Shown: piece by piece, positions 1-8,428 of the stretch
How the letters are laid out: each line of letters begins with the position of its first letter
Position numbering within the stretch: the stretch's first letter is position 1
Origin: Polyangiaceae bacterium
GTDB lineage: Bacteria > Myxococcota_A > Polyangia > Polyangiales > Polyangiaceae
DNA length: 64,000 nucleotides
Assembly: GCA_016712345.1 (NCBI GenBank)
Contig: JADJRH010000001.1
Location: 744,001-808,000 of the forward strand
Direction of reading: 5' to 3'
Position numbers and translations under genes: made by a program
The notes under the pieces: model-generated
Seen by the model: only the letters and a program-made list of their open reading frames with translations
Databases searched by the model: none
What the model was told of the DNA's origin: nothing

Positions 1-915
1 TATGTAATGGCGGCCTTCGTCGTCAACGTTTGCGCAATCGCGCACTCGCTTTGGAGGCTGCAAAACAATGTGATTGTGGCCTCCCAATACCACGTCAATA
101 CCGGTGGTATTGGCAATCATGCGCTCGTCCACCTCAAGCCCGAGGTGCGTAACGAACACAATGAGATCGACGGCGGGGCGCAATAGATCGACATAAAACT
201 GCGCCACTTCAATTGTATTGAGCGGTGTAATGCCGAGGCGATTGGGCGCTTCAAAGATGGACGTAATGCTGGAAAGGTTTCCCATTCCAATGACGGCGAC
301 TTTGAGGCCGTCGAGATTGAACGTTGTGTACGGCTGCATAATGCTGCCGAGCGGTGACGCGCCGGGCATGCTGGGATCTTCAAGCAGGTAATTGGCCGCC
401 AATACCGGATAGTCGGCCCAGTTTTGCAATTGAATGGCAAGGTTTAATGCGCCGCGATCAAACTCGTGGTTTGCCACGATCATTGCGTCGGCGCCCATGG
501 CGCTGAGTGCCCGAATTTCAGCTTCACCGGCGTAGAAGTTAAAGATCGGAGCGCCCTGAAAACAGTCACCGCCGTCAATATGGAGTACACGTGACGAACG
601 GGCGCGCTCTCGACCGATGATGTGCGAGATGCGCGCGACCCCGCCGACGTTGGCGATGGAGCCCGACGCTCCCAAACCCAACCCCGCGTCGACCTGGCCA
701 ATTTGGAGGTTGTACGGGAACAGGCGCGAGTGAATGTCCGACGTGTGAATGAGCGTGAGGTGAACCTGGCCCTTGAGCGGGGGGGGCGCCTCGCTGGTCA
801 CACAGCCGGTACTTCCGGTGGTTGCCGTCGCAATCGCCGCTGCGGCGAGCGCCGGGAGGACCAGAATGCCCGCGGCCTTTTTCGCGAGCCCGGCCCAAGA
901 GCGCAGCATCGTCAT
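1..915 (-). CDS. 5'-nucleotidase / calcineurin-like metallophosphatase, secreted, 3'-truncated
   Basis: Reading the minus strand from ATG at 915 gives an open frame that runs off the window edge, so the C-terminus is missing. The protein starts with a hydrophobic Ala-rich segment ending STGC, which looks like a lipoprotein signal, so it probably acts outside the cytoplasm. The metallophosphatase motifs come in family order: SDIHSRL (first metal Asp and His), GGDCFQG, the NHEFD motif, THLGLEVDE, and VVLGGHNH close to the edge. This is the UshA/5'-nucleotidase layout, in which a dimetal centre cleaves phosphate from nucleotides or UDP-sugars. A second in-frame ATG lies at 909, and no clear ribosome binding site separates the two. 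The usual C-terminal substrate domain would lie outside the window. The family call is firm; the substrate is not known. Confidence 0.85.
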   Translation of the reverse strand, partial: MTMLRSWAGLAKKAAGILVLPALAAAAIATATTGSTGCVTSEAPPPLKGQVHLTLIHTSDIHSRLFPYNLQIGQVDAGLGLGASGSIANVGGVARISHIIGRERARSSRVLHIDGGDCFQGAPIFNFYAGEAEIRALSAMGADAMIVANHEFDRGALNLAIQLQNWADYPVLAANYLLEDPSMPGASPLGSIMQPYTTFNLDGLKVAVIGMGNLSSITSIFEAPNRLGITPLNTIEVAQFYVDLLRPAVDLIVFVTHLGLEVDERMIANTTGIDVVLGGHNHIVLQPPKRVRDCANVDDEGRHYI

Positions 916-981
916 AGCTTGGCCGGACGTTACGGACCTACCGGTGTCATCTCAAGGAAAAACAAGTAGAGTTCGTATGAC

Positions 982-1983
982 GTGAATCCCGCAGCGCTCC
1001 TCCTCGCCCTGGGCCTGGCTGCGCCACAGCCATTGGCAACGTCTGGATCCTCGCTGCTGTCCGCTGCTTCGGCATCGGGCAGGCCTCGCGAGTGTATGTC
1101 GAGTTCGCGACGCGCGCTCCGGCAGGGGCCAAGCGTTTGGGAGCGCGCACGTGTGCCGACGCTCCAAAAATATTGCGACATGTTGTCGCGAGCGCGGGCG
1201 CAGCTCGGGTCAAATCCCGAATTGTCGAAGCAGGCGGCGCTCGAAGCCGAAAAAGCGCTTCCGGGAAAAGCGGCACCTCACGTTGCGATTGCGCGCGCGT
1301 CGCTTGCACTCGGCGATCTTGAAACCGCTGCAAAAGAATTTTTGGCGGCCAAAAAGATCGACGCTCGGAGTGTTGAAGACCCGTCCACCATGCACGATCT
1401 GAGTCGGGTGCTTCGAAAAACGGGCAATCGTGAAGAGGCGCTGAAGATTTATCGCGCGCTCGTGCCGCGCGTCGATCTGCTCGGGTCAACCGACACGCGC
1501 GTGAGTGTACTCCTTGAAGCGGCGCACGCTTCTATGGCTGCGTACGCAGAAAACCCGGAAAAAGCAGCCAAGTCAGACGCACGTGATTTGCCGAATGCTC
1601 TCGACGAAGCGATCGCCTATCTGCGCGAGGCAAAGCAGCGACCACCGACGATGTTGTCAAACGACGTCGCGCTGACGTTGGTGTTGGCCCTCGATCGCGC
1701 CGGTGAACACGATGCCGCGGACGCGGCGTTGGCAGATGCGCATCGGACCGGAGCACGTGTACGCAAAGCGTCGCTTGAGTACCTTTCGTCAAACGATGAG
1801 CGGCTCGCTCTTGAAGCGCTGGTTCTTGAAGGGTCGGATCGAGCGGCAGCCGTCAAAATGTGGGAGAGTTATTTGGCGACCGCCGCTGGAAAAGGCCCGT
1901 GGGCTGGAGCGGCGCGATCGCGTCTCGACGCGTTGAAACGGGGCGGCGGAAAAGCGAAGAAGCCGGCTGGCAAAAAACCATGA
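982..1983 (+). CDS. TPR-repeat protein, exported
   Basis: This 333-residue protein begins at GTG 982 with a short hydrophobic N-terminus that could be a signal peptide. The rest is Ala-rich helical sequence with several degenerate tetratricopeptide repeats, for example around KAAPHVAIARASLALGDLETA and the later RKTGNREEALKIYRAL. It ends in a Lys-rich tail. An SVWERARVP segment near residue 51 matches the SVWKRAQDP segment just after the signal peptide of the next gene, so the two are probably diverged paralogues. The TGA stop overlaps the ATG of the next gene (ATGA), implying translational coupling. The role is probably protein-protein binding in the envelope; no specific partner can be named. 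Confidence 0.75.
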   Translation: MNPAALLLALGLAAPQPLATSGSSLLSAASASGRPRECMSSSRRALRQGPSVWERARVPTLQKYCDMLSRARAQLGSNPELSKQAALEAEKALPGKAAPHVAIARASLALGDLETAAKEFLAAKKIDARSVEDPSTMHDLSRVLRKTGNREEALKIYRALVPRVDLLGSTDTRVSVLLEAAHASMAAYAENPEKAAKSDARDLPNALDEAIAYLREAKQRPPTMLSNDVALTLVLALDRAGEHDAADAALADAHRTGARVRKASLEYLSSNDERLALEALVLEGSDRAAAVKMWESYLATAAGKGPWAGAARSRLDALKRGGGKAKKPAGKKP

Positions 1984-3002
1984 AGCCGTCGCTCGCGCGA
2001 GCCGTCCTGCCGATGGTGCTCCTCGCGGGTGTTACGCTTTCGTTGGATGTGTACGCAGGGCCGTCGGTCTGGAAGCGCGCCCAGGATCCCCAAATAAGTG
2101 TACACAACGATCAAATTAGAGAAGCTCAAAAGGCCCTCGTTCGTTATCGACGCATGCGATACGGGGGCGATCCGCAATTGCCGTCGCTCGCGGAGTTGGT
2201 GCTGAGGGATGCGCGCCGCGATCTTGCTCGCATTGTGCAGGCGGGATCGGTGGAGTTCAGCGTGCGATTGCTCTACGCGCAGGTGCTTTACGAATCGCGC
2301 GCATACGACGACGCGATCGTCGTTTTAGAAAAGCTTCTGGCCGATCACCCTCCCGCACCGGTCCGGGCGGACGCGCTCGGTGATCTTGCCGTTTTGCACG
2401 CTCACGCGGGGCGTCGCGAACAGGAGATCGTTGCGTACACAAAGGCTTTGGAGATTGAACCGCACAGTGGGGCGCGTGGAAGGTTGCTTGCAAACCGCGC
2501 CGAAGCATTGATGGCGATCGGCGACATCACGGGATCGATCGAGGGGTACCGTGAGGCCCTTTCGTCGCTGACGACGCTCGAAATGTTTCTGAGCGGATCG
2601 ACAACTCTTTTCGGGCTTGGGGTTGCGCTCGATCGCTCGGGCAATCCCGAAGCGGGCATGCAGGCAATTGATCTCGCCCGAAGCTACGATCCCGGCGATC
2701 GCGGGCTGCGAAGACCTTCGTGGTTTTTCTCGCCGCCGCACGACGGTCATTGGTATTGGGCGCTCGGCGCGTGGACATGTGCGCGACGGAGTTCAGGGTG
2801 GGCGGCGCGATCGGAATGCTACGAGCGGTCGCTGGATGAGTGGCAAAGGTACATCGACAAAGCCCCCGATTCGGATCCGTGGGTGAGCCTCGCGCGTGTA
2901 CGCAAACAGATCGTGATGCGCGAACGCGAGCGTTTCGAAAAAGACTTTGAGCGGCAGAAAAAGGCGGCGGGACTGCCATCGAAAGGAACGCCTTCGCCGT
3001 GA
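1980..3002 (+). CDS. TPR-repeat protein with signal peptide
   Basis: The frame is open further upstream, but ATG 1980 is preferred. It overlaps the previous stop and is followed directly by a good signal peptide (MKPSLARAV..., a hydrophobic stretch, then DVYA and GPSVW). The mature protein has TPR-like helices, such as RLLYAQVLYESRAYDDAIVV and REQEIVAYTKALEIEPHSGA, and a Trp/His-rich stretch (SWFFSPPHDGHWYWAL). It shares the GPSVWxRAxxP motif with the upstream gene. It is likely periplasmic and probably works with that gene's product. The TGA stop overlaps the GTG start of the next gene by four bases (GTGA). No enzymatic motif is visible and the function is unknown. Confidence 0.75.
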   Translation: MKPSLARAVLPMVLLAGVTLSLDVYAGPSVWKRAQDPQISVHNDQIREAQKALVRYRRMRYGGDPQLPSLAELVLRDARRDLARIVQAGSVEFSVRLLYAQVLYESRAYDDAIVVLEKLLADHPPAPVRADALGDLAVLHAHAGRREQEIVAYTKALEIEPHSGARGRLLANRAEALMAIGDITGSIEGYREALSSLTTLEMFLSGSTTLFGLGVALDRSGNPEAGMQAIDLARSYDPGDRGLRRPSWFFSPPHDGHWYWALGAWTCARRSSGWAARSECYERSLDEWQRYIDKAPDSDPWVSLARVRKQIVMRERERFEKDFERQKKAAGLPSKGTPSP

Positions 3003-4108
3003 ACGGCAACGTGAAGCGCGACTCGTTGTTCGGCGAGGCGGTGCTGTGGTCCGGCCGTCCCAAAGCCGTGATCGTGCCCACGCTCTACCGCGGCGCGGCG
3101 TTCGTGTGCGGGGTGACCTCGGCGATCGCAACAACTTCCGCGGTGGTGGTTGCCACCGCACTGTCGGCGCGCCCCGGAGGGCTCTTGGCATTTGCCGCGT
3201 GGATGGCAACGCTCACGGTGTTCTTGTCGGCGGGCCCCAAATGGTGGCTCTCGGCTCTTGAGTTTGTTGTCACCGACAAACACATCATTGTGCGGCGCGG
3301 AAAATTCAGGCGCTTTATTGATCGAAAAGCGGTGAGCTTTGCCCGCATCCGTTGGCACAAAAAACAGCCCGGCATAGGCGATCTGGAATTGGTGCGCGCC
3401 GTTCCCACCGGTGCGTTGAGGCGGCGATTGACGATCGTGATGCACGGCTTGGTGGCCCCCGATCGCGTGTGGGCGATCATTCGTGGAGTGACGCCCGCGG
3501 CACCGGCCGGAGATGGACAACGCCTGCTGGCGCAGCGCCTTGATGAGGGCGAGCGGGTGCTGTGGTCGGCTCATCCCGAACCAACGTGGCGCGCATGGGT
3601 ACCTTCCGGCGGAAGGACATTTGGCTCGATTGTGATCGCGCTCGCCCTCGCGGTGGCAACGGCGTTTACCGCCCATCACGCTGTGCATGCGCTTCGCACC
3701 GTGGCGAGCGCCGGAATGGCACCCAACACGCCCACGTTCGTGGCGCTTGCCGCATCCCTTTCGCTGGCGATTGTGCTTCTGGCGGGCGGGTCGGCTGCAA
3801 TCTTGTACGAGGCGATCGTAAGGCCGGCACGGCAGCTCAGTGCATCGCGATACATGATCACCGATCGACGTGTACTCATTCAGCAGGGCGACGAAGAACT
3901 TCACCTCGATCGAGGACACATCGTCGACGTGATCGACGCACCGTCGCGGGGAGGTCTGCGGGATGTGTTTCTGGTTCTCGACGGTCCCCATGCCCGCGCC
4001 CTCGCCGCGGGCGGCGCATTCGGTGAAGCTCCTCAGCAGGGCTTGCAGCCGGTGTTAAGGCGCATTGAAGACGTGGACGCCGTTCGGCGCGTCCTCAAGG
4101 CGGCGTAG
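2999..4108 (+). CDS. Membrane protein with two bacterial PH-like domains
   Basis: The start is GTG 2999, overlapping the upstream stop. The 369-residue protein has two similar halves. Each carries an EAVLWSGRP/ERVLWSAHP lead, two hydrophobic segments (about 30-80 and 205-265), and then a block of the form EFVVTDKHIIVRRGKFRR or RYMITDRRVLIQQGDEEL. That block is the hallmark of the bacterial PH (YdbS/YdbT-like) domain. This suggests an inner-membrane protein with four membrane spans and two cytoplasmic PH-like domains, probably from internal duplication. Related proteins are often annotated only as PH domain-containing; the ligand is unknown. It belongs to the plus-strand run from 982 onward. 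Confidence 0.75.
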   Translation: MNGNVKRDSLFGEAVLWSGRPKAVIVPTLYRGAAFVCGVTSAIATTSAVVVATALSARPGGLLAFAAWMATLTVFLSAGPKWWLSALEFVVTDKHIIVRRGKFRRFIDRKAVSFARIRWHKKQPGIGDLELVRAVPTGALRRRLTIVMHGLVAPDRVWAIIRGVTPAAPAGDGQRLLAQRLDEGERVLWSAHPEPTWRAWVPSGGRTFGSIVIALALAVATAFTAHHAVHALRTVASAGMAPNTPTFVALAASLSLAIVLLAGGSAAILYEAIVRPARQLSASRYMITDRRVLIQQGDEELHLDRGHIVDVIDAPSRGGLRDVFLVLDGPHARALAAGGAFGEAPQQGLQPVLRRIEDVDAVRRVLKAA

Positions 4109-4206
4109 TAGAAACCGGGCGCCTCCCAACCACGAGGACCGTCCCTTGTGTACATATTAGATCGCGGTGTTTCGAAGCGCGGCGGGGCTTGCTATCGTCG
4201 CGAACC

Positions 4207-4929
4207 GTGAAGGGCAAGACGTTCCCAGAAGTAACGCCGCGGGGCGCAGTCGTCGATTGGAAGGGTTCCGCGTGTCTCGCCTTTCTTCTGGCGACGGGGC
4301 TTGGGTGCGGCGCCGCGGTACCGCAGGTGGGCGACAGTTGCACCGGGACCGGTGTGTGTACACAAGGTGCCTGCGTCGCTGGAAGGTGCCGCGAAAATGC
4401 GGCGCTGCCCGCCAAACCAAACTCATCACGCGTAGTGCTCATTCCGCGAGATCTTGCGCTCGTTACCGCATCGGGAGACGCCGATGCAACGGAATTGCCC
4501 GAGGCGGTTGCGCTTGGAAAAAAGAGCACCGGGCGTGCGGTACTCCTTTGCAGGTTTGTGTCCACATGGCGCGAATCCGCCGAGATCGAGAGCGCGTTTT
4601 TCCTCATGGACGTGATGGAAGGCGCGCCCGCTCCGCAGGAGATTCCCGTGGTTGAAGTTGCTCGAATTTTAACACCGTGGACCGGCGCAACCACCTCGTG
4701 GGGACGGCAACCGCGGTTGGGAATTTCAGAAGTGATCGGTCCCTTGAGGGCCGTTGCCGGGCAAACCCTGCGCCTCGACGTAACACCGCAGGTGCGTGCC
4801 TGGGCCAATCACGCATCCGACGATCATGGGCTCGCATTTGTTGTGGATGGCACCGATGAAAATGGGGTGCTCGCGTCCACAGGCCTCACCAAAGGCAGCG
4901 GACCGCACCTTGAGGTGTACCTTCGATAA
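4207..4929 (+). CDS. Lipoprotein with a DNRLRE-like beta domain
   Basis: A hydrophobic segment ending ATGLGC gives a clear lipobox, so this is an exported lipoprotein. After it comes a Cys-rich patch (CTGTGVCTQGACVAGRC) like the short disulfide repeats of myxobacterial surface proteins. The rest resembles a DNRLRE beta-sandwich: RAVLLCRFVSTWRESAEIES, then LRLDVTPQVRAWANHASDDHGLAFV. GTG 4207 is chosen; TTG 4189 is in frame and would add six residues. Neither has a strong ribosome binding site. The stop TAA shares its last base with the ATG of the following ABC ATPase, so it is co-translated with the transporter genes. A role as the transporter's binding protein is unlikely, because no peptide-binding fold is apparent. 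Confidence 0.7.
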   Translation: MKGKTFPEVTPRGAVVDWKGSACLAFLLATGLGCGAAVPQVGDSCTGTGVCTQGACVAGRCRENAALPAKPNSSRVVLIPRDLALVTASGDADATELPEAVALGKKSTGRAVLLCRFVSTWRESAEIESAFFLMDVMEGAPAPQEIPVVEVARILTPWTGATTSWGRQPRLGISEVIGPLRAVAGQTLRLDVTPQVRAWANHASDDHGLAFVVDGTDENGVLASTGLTKGSGPHLEVYLR

Positions 4930-5939
4930 TGGGGAACGACTCCGAGCTGCTCACGGTGCGTGATCTCACCGTCAAACTCGCCACCGACGGCGGGTCGCTC
5001 GAAGTGTTGTCACGCGTTGGTTTTGATGTTCCGCGCGGCAAAGTGGTCGGCCTCATGGGGGAGTCCGGCTCGGGAAAAAGCATCACGGCGTTGTCGATCG
5101 TGCGCCTTCTCCCCGAGATCGGAAGTGCCATTCGAAGCGGCACCGTCATGTTCGACGGTGTCGATCTGACGAAGCTCTCCGAACGCGAACTTGAAAAAAT
5201 TCGCGGCAAACAAATCGGCTTTGTATTTCAGGATCCTCTCGCATCGCTGAACCCCGTGTATCGCGTGGGTTCGCAGATCGTTGAAGCCATTCGGCTGCAC
5301 GAGCACATCCCCGCGAAGGCGGCGCGCGTACGGGCGATTGAGCTTTTGCGACGCGTGGGCGTTCCTCAACCCGAAGAGCGCGTGGACGCATATCCGCATG
5401 AACTTTCGGGCGGTTTGCGACAGCGCGTGATGATCGCCGTTGCAATCGCATGTTCACCCGCGCTCGTGATCGCCGATGAGCCGACAAGCGCGCTCGACAT
5501 GGTGACGCAGCGACAGATCGTTTTGTTGTTTCGCGACTTGGTGCGTACACAAGGCATGAGCCTGCTCATCATTGCGCACGATCCGGCGCTGCTCGCCGAG
5601 CTTTCGGACGAACTTGTGGTGATGTACGCAGGCCAGGTTGTGGAGCACGGCCCGGCGAAACGTGTGCTCGAAAAGCCCGCCCATCCGTACACAATGGCTC
5701 TCTTGAGAAGCGTGTTGCCCGCAGACTTTGGAGCGGTTGTGCAGCCGCGATCACTCTTGCCGGTGGTTGAAGGCCATCCTCCCGATCTGCGCCGTGTACC
5801 TTTGGGGTGCCGCTTTCAACCGCGTTGTGATTCGGCCTTCGACGACTGTGCAACGCGCAAGCCCCACCTCATGAAATTGCCTTTGGATCAGGGCGAAGCG
5901 CGATGTCTCTTGCTCGGCGACAAGGAGAGTTCGCCGTGA
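4929..5939 (+). CDS. Peptide/nickel ABC transporter ATP-binding protein (OppD/DppD type)
   Basis: The 336-residue protein has all ABC ATPase motifs: Walker A GESGSGKS at about 44-51, Q-loop FQDPLASLNP, signature LSGGLRQR, Walker B LVIADEPTSALD and the H-loop IIAHD. After the ATPase core it has HPYTMALLRSVLP followed by a Cys cluster (GCRFQPRC, then two further Cys). This is the oligopeptide/dipeptide transporter C-terminal domain seen in OppD, DppD and OppF. It would energise uptake of peptides at the inner membrane. The ATG overlaps the preceding stop, and its own TGA overlaps the GTG of the OppF-like partner. No permease or binding-protein gene lies beside the pair here, which is unusual for this family. 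Confidence 0.92.
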   Translation: MGNDSELLTVRDLTVKLATDGGSLEVLSRVGFDVPRGKVVGLMGESGSGKSITALSIVRLLPEIGSAIRSGTVMFDGVDLTKLSERELEKIRGKQIGFVFQDPLASLNPVYRVGSQIVEAIRLHEHIPAKAARVRAIELLRRVGVPQPEERVDAYPHELSGGLRQRVMIAVAIACSPALVIADEPTSALDMVTQRQIVLLFRDLVRTQGMSLLIIAHDPALLAELSDELVVMYAGQVVEHGPAKRVLEKPAHPYTMALLRSVLPADFGAVVQPRSLLPVVEGHPPDLRRVPLGCRFQPRCDSAFDDCATRKPHLMKLPLDQGEARCLLLGDKESSP

Positions 5940-7138
5940 GCGGTGACAGCGAACGACCGTCGCAGCCACCCACCGATCCGCCTCCGAGCGACGGAAAGGA
6001 TCGCTCTGAAAGGCCGAGTGACTTTCCGCAGGACCGTCCAAGTGAATGGCCGGCGGGCATTGCGAGCATTCGACCTTCGGCATTGCAAAGCGAGGCACAG
6101 AAGGCCGGCGACGGTGAAGAGCCCGTCAGTCGATTGCCGGCCGGCAGTCGCACGCGACCGCTGTTGGTTGTGGAGCGCCTTTCAAAAGTTTTTCCAGTGC
6201 ATCAAGGGTTATTCGGAAGCCCTCAATTTTTGCATGCGGTCGAAGACGTATCGTTTTATCTGCGCCGCAGCGAAACGCTCGGCATTGTGGGTGAATCGGG
6301 GTCTGGGAAAAGCACCCTCGCTCGCGCTGTATTGCGATTAACCGAGCCCACATTTGGGCGCGTTTTATTCGACGATCGCGATATCACGCGTATGGCGCCG
6401 GCGGAGTTGCGGCCGCTCAGACGCCGAATGCAAATTATCTTTCAAGACCCTTCGGCGGCGCTTAACCCTCGAATGACCGTGCGTGAATTGGTGGGTGAAG
6501 GGTTATCGATTTTTCGAATGGCGAAAGACGCGGCGGAACTCGACGCACTCATTGAAAAGTCGCTTGGTCTCGTGGGCCTCGGGCCTGAAACAATGGGGCG
6601 ATTTCCCCACGAACTTTCGGGCGGGATGAAGCAACGAGTGGGTATTGCGCGGGCGCTCGCATTAAAACCCGAGCTGCTCGTTTGTGATGAGCCATTGAGC
6701 GCACTCGATGTATCCGTACAAGCGCAGATTATGAATCTGCTGGTGCGCCTTCAACGCGACTTGGGGCTGTCGTTGTTATTCATTTCACATGATTTGCGCG
6801 TGATCGCACACACAAGCCATCGTGTTGCAGTCATGTTTTTGGGCCGATTTGTTGAAATGGGGCCTACCACCAAAGTGGCGCAAAAGCGTTATCATCCTTA
6901 TACGCGAGCATTGTTCGATGCGGTTCCCAAGATGGGGCCCGACGCGCGCACACGATTGCCTATTGTGACGGATCTCGCGGCGGATACTCCGAGCGCTATC
7001 GACCCACCCAAAGGGTGCGTTTATGCAATGCGGTGCCCCAGCGCTGAAAAGGGCAAGTGTGATGTGGAAACACCGCTATTGGCCGAGGTGGTTCCAGGTT
7101 CACATCATCGAGTGGCTTGTTGGCACCCTGAAGTATAA
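5936..7138 (+). CDS. Peptide ABC transporter ATP-binding protein (OppF/DppF type)
   Basis: GTG 5936 is the likely start. It overlaps the upstream stop (GTGA) and has AAGGAGAG at 5921-5928. An in-frame ATG at 5903 lies inside the neighbour and is less likely. Residues 1-75 are a low-complexity Ser/Pro/Arg/Asp linker that is not part of the family. The ABC core then follows: GESGSGKS, FQDPSAALNPRMTV, LSGGMKQRVGIARAL, LLVCDEPLSALD and FISHD, with a C-terminal HPYTRALFDAVP and a Cys cluster. It pairs with the OppD-like gene upstream to form the ATPase heterodimer. Base composition changes at about 6.15 kb, inside this gene: the N-terminal part matches the upstream genes and the rest is more AT-rich. 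The stop lies in a 19-bp tandem duplication. Confidence 0.9.
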   Translation: MSGDSERPSQPPTDPPPSDGKDRSERPSDFPQDRPSEWPAGIASIRPSALQSEAQKAGDGEEPVSRLPAGSRTRPLLVVERLSKVFPVHQGLFGSPQFLHAVEDVSFYLRRSETLGIVGESGSGKSTLARAVLRLTEPTFGRVLFDDRDITRMAPAELRPLRRRMQIIFQDPSAALNPRMTVRELVGEGLSIFRMAKDAAELDALIEKSLGLVGLGPETMGRFPHELSGGMKQRVGIARALALKPELLVCDEPLSALDVSVQAQIMNLLVRLQRDLGLSLLFISHDLRVIAHTSHRVAVMFLGRFVEMGPTTKVAQKRYHPYTRALFDAVPKMGPDARTRLPIVTDLAADTPSAIDPPKGCVYAMRCPSAEKGKCDVETPLLAEVVPGSHHRVACWHPEV

Positions 7139-7157
7139 TTGGCACCCTGAAGTATAA
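7120..7157 (+). repeat. 19-bp perfect tandem duplication across a stop codon
   Basis: The 19 bases starting TTGGCACCCTGAAGTATAA occur twice back to back. The first copy contains the last codons and TAA of the OppF-like gene; the second is non-coding. It is probably a recent slippage product and leaves the protein unchanged. Confidence 0.9.
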
Positions 7158-7158
7158 A

Positions 7159-7217
7159 CCCCGCCCATGAAGCGCGAAGCGCTGAATTTGGGCGGGGCAG
7201 CCGCGGGAACCGCGGCT
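7159..7217. terminator. Bidirectional hairpin pair between convergent genes
   Basis: CCCCGCCCA (7159-7167) pairs with TGGGCGGGG (7189-7197), enclosing a smaller AGCGC-GAA-GCGCT hairpin. Directly after it, AGCCGCGG-GAA-CCGCGGCT (7199-7217) forms a second perfect stem. The site lies between the convergent OppF-like gene and the beta-propeller gene. There is no T-run, so intrinsic termination is inferred only from position and structure. Confidence 0.6.
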
Positions 7218-7245
7218 GGGGGTGGGCAGGTTGTATAGCTGTTGA

Positions 7246-8331
7246 TTACGGCACGGTGGGGACGGGGGCGCCGGGAACGCCGACATTGATTGAATAAACG
7301 GAGCCCGGCACACCGGCAACGTATAGAGTTTGGTTATCAAACCCCGAGCCTGAACCGAATTGGGCATTGGCAACGTTTTTGGGGAACGAGGCCAACAGTT
7401 CTTCTGTACCCATGGCATTGCCGGCGGGGTCGAGCTGAACGCGGTATAGGTCGGAACCGCCCTGGTCAACCACGTAGAGGTGGCCACACGCGTCCATAAC
7501 CAAGCCGTCGAGTTTGGCGTTGGGGATCTGAATTACTTCAACCCCGGTGAAGTTGGCGGCGCCGAGGTCAACCTTGCGGATGCGACCCTGACCGTAGTTT
7601 GTATAAAAAAGCAGGTTACGAGTTTTGTCGAGAACAATGCCATTTGCGGAGGAGGCTTCTGCTCCGCTGATAATCGGCGTTTCTGTTTTATCAGGATTGA
7701 TGCGGGTAACTTTGTTTCCGCCAAATTCTGTCACCCACACATTGCCGTCAAAGTCGGGGTAGACGCCGTTGGGTGTGGCAAGCCCACCTGCGTAGTCCGC
7801 CACAGCGCCGGCCGGGGAGATTTCTACCAGTTTGCCATTGGAAGGCAGGGCCGCAATGAGCAACCCGTTGGGTAGATAGCGGAGCCCGTAGGCATCTGGA
7901 ACATTGTTCGCGAGCTGCGTTGTTTGACCCGCCGAATCCACCAGGATAACGGCCGCGCCTTGTTTGCCCGCGATATGGCCTTTGCCGTCGAACGCGATGT
8001 CTTCACTCCCGTTAAAAACGGCTGTGACGAGTTGAGGGGTGAGGGGGCCGATGGGTAGATTTTGACAGTCAAGTGGGGAGCCGCCCGTTCCGCCGCTGGA
8101 CGTGGTAGAACCTCCGGTGGAGCCGCCGGTATTGGTTCCGCCCGTTCCACCCGTGGAGCCGCCGCTGCCCCCCGTGGTGGATGTACCCCCGCCGGCGGTG
8201 CTGGAAGTGGAACCGCCCCCGCCCTGGGAAGAAGTGGAGCCGGCACTTCCGGCGGTGCTGTCACCGTCGCAGCCGAAAAAAGCGAGTGTGATGGGTAGAG
8301 ACAAAGCAAAAACGGTAAGGTTGGGGTTCAT
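7246..8331 (-). CDS. SMP-30/NHL-type beta-propeller lipoprotein
   Basis: The 361-residue product has a lipobox (LAFFGC) after a signal peptide. It is followed by about 60 residues almost entirely Gly, Ser and Thr, a flexible surface tether common in Polyangia lipoproteins. The rest is a six-bladed-propeller-like repeat: GSEDIAFDGKGHIAG, LRYLPNGLLIAALP, NGVYPDFDGNVWVTEFGGN, NGIVLDKTRNLLFYTNYGQG and LDGLVMDACGHLYVVDQGG. These strand spacings fit the SMP-30/gluconolactonase and NHL families. Known members are lactonases or sugar/ligand binders; which applies here cannot be told. It is transcribed towards the OppF-like gene and is downstream of valS on the same strand with a gap of about 100 bp. 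Confidence 0.75.
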   Translation of the reverse strand: MNPNLTVFALSLPITLAFFGCDGDSTAGSAGSTSSQGGGGSTSSTAGGGTSTTGGSGGSTGGTGGTNTGGSTGGSTTSSGGTGGSPLDCQNLPIGPLTPQLVTAVFNGSEDIAFDGKGHIAGKQGAAVILVDSAGQTTQLANNVPDAYGLRYLPNGLLIAALPSNGKLVEISPAGAVADYAGGLATPNGVYPDFDGNVWVTEFGGNKVTRINPDKTETPIISGAEASSANGIVLDKTRNLLFYTNYGQGRIRKVDLGAANFTGVEVIQIPNAKLDGLVMDACGHLYVVDQGGSDLYRVQLDPAGNAMGTEELLASFPKNVANAQFGSGSGFDNQTLYVAGVPGSVYSINVGVPGAPVPTVP

Positions 8332-8428
8332 GCGGAGTTGAACCTACCAGAAGTCGCCGATTGTTGCTTATCAAATATGCGCAACGCGCGCCGAAATTGT
8401 CGGGCCAAAAACCTTACCCGCGTGGTTA

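Noticed and set aside
2819..3991. 390-codon minus-strand open frame across the TPR/PH genes
   Set aside because: It runs antisense to two well-supported genes and has scattered His/Arg/Cys composition without domains.
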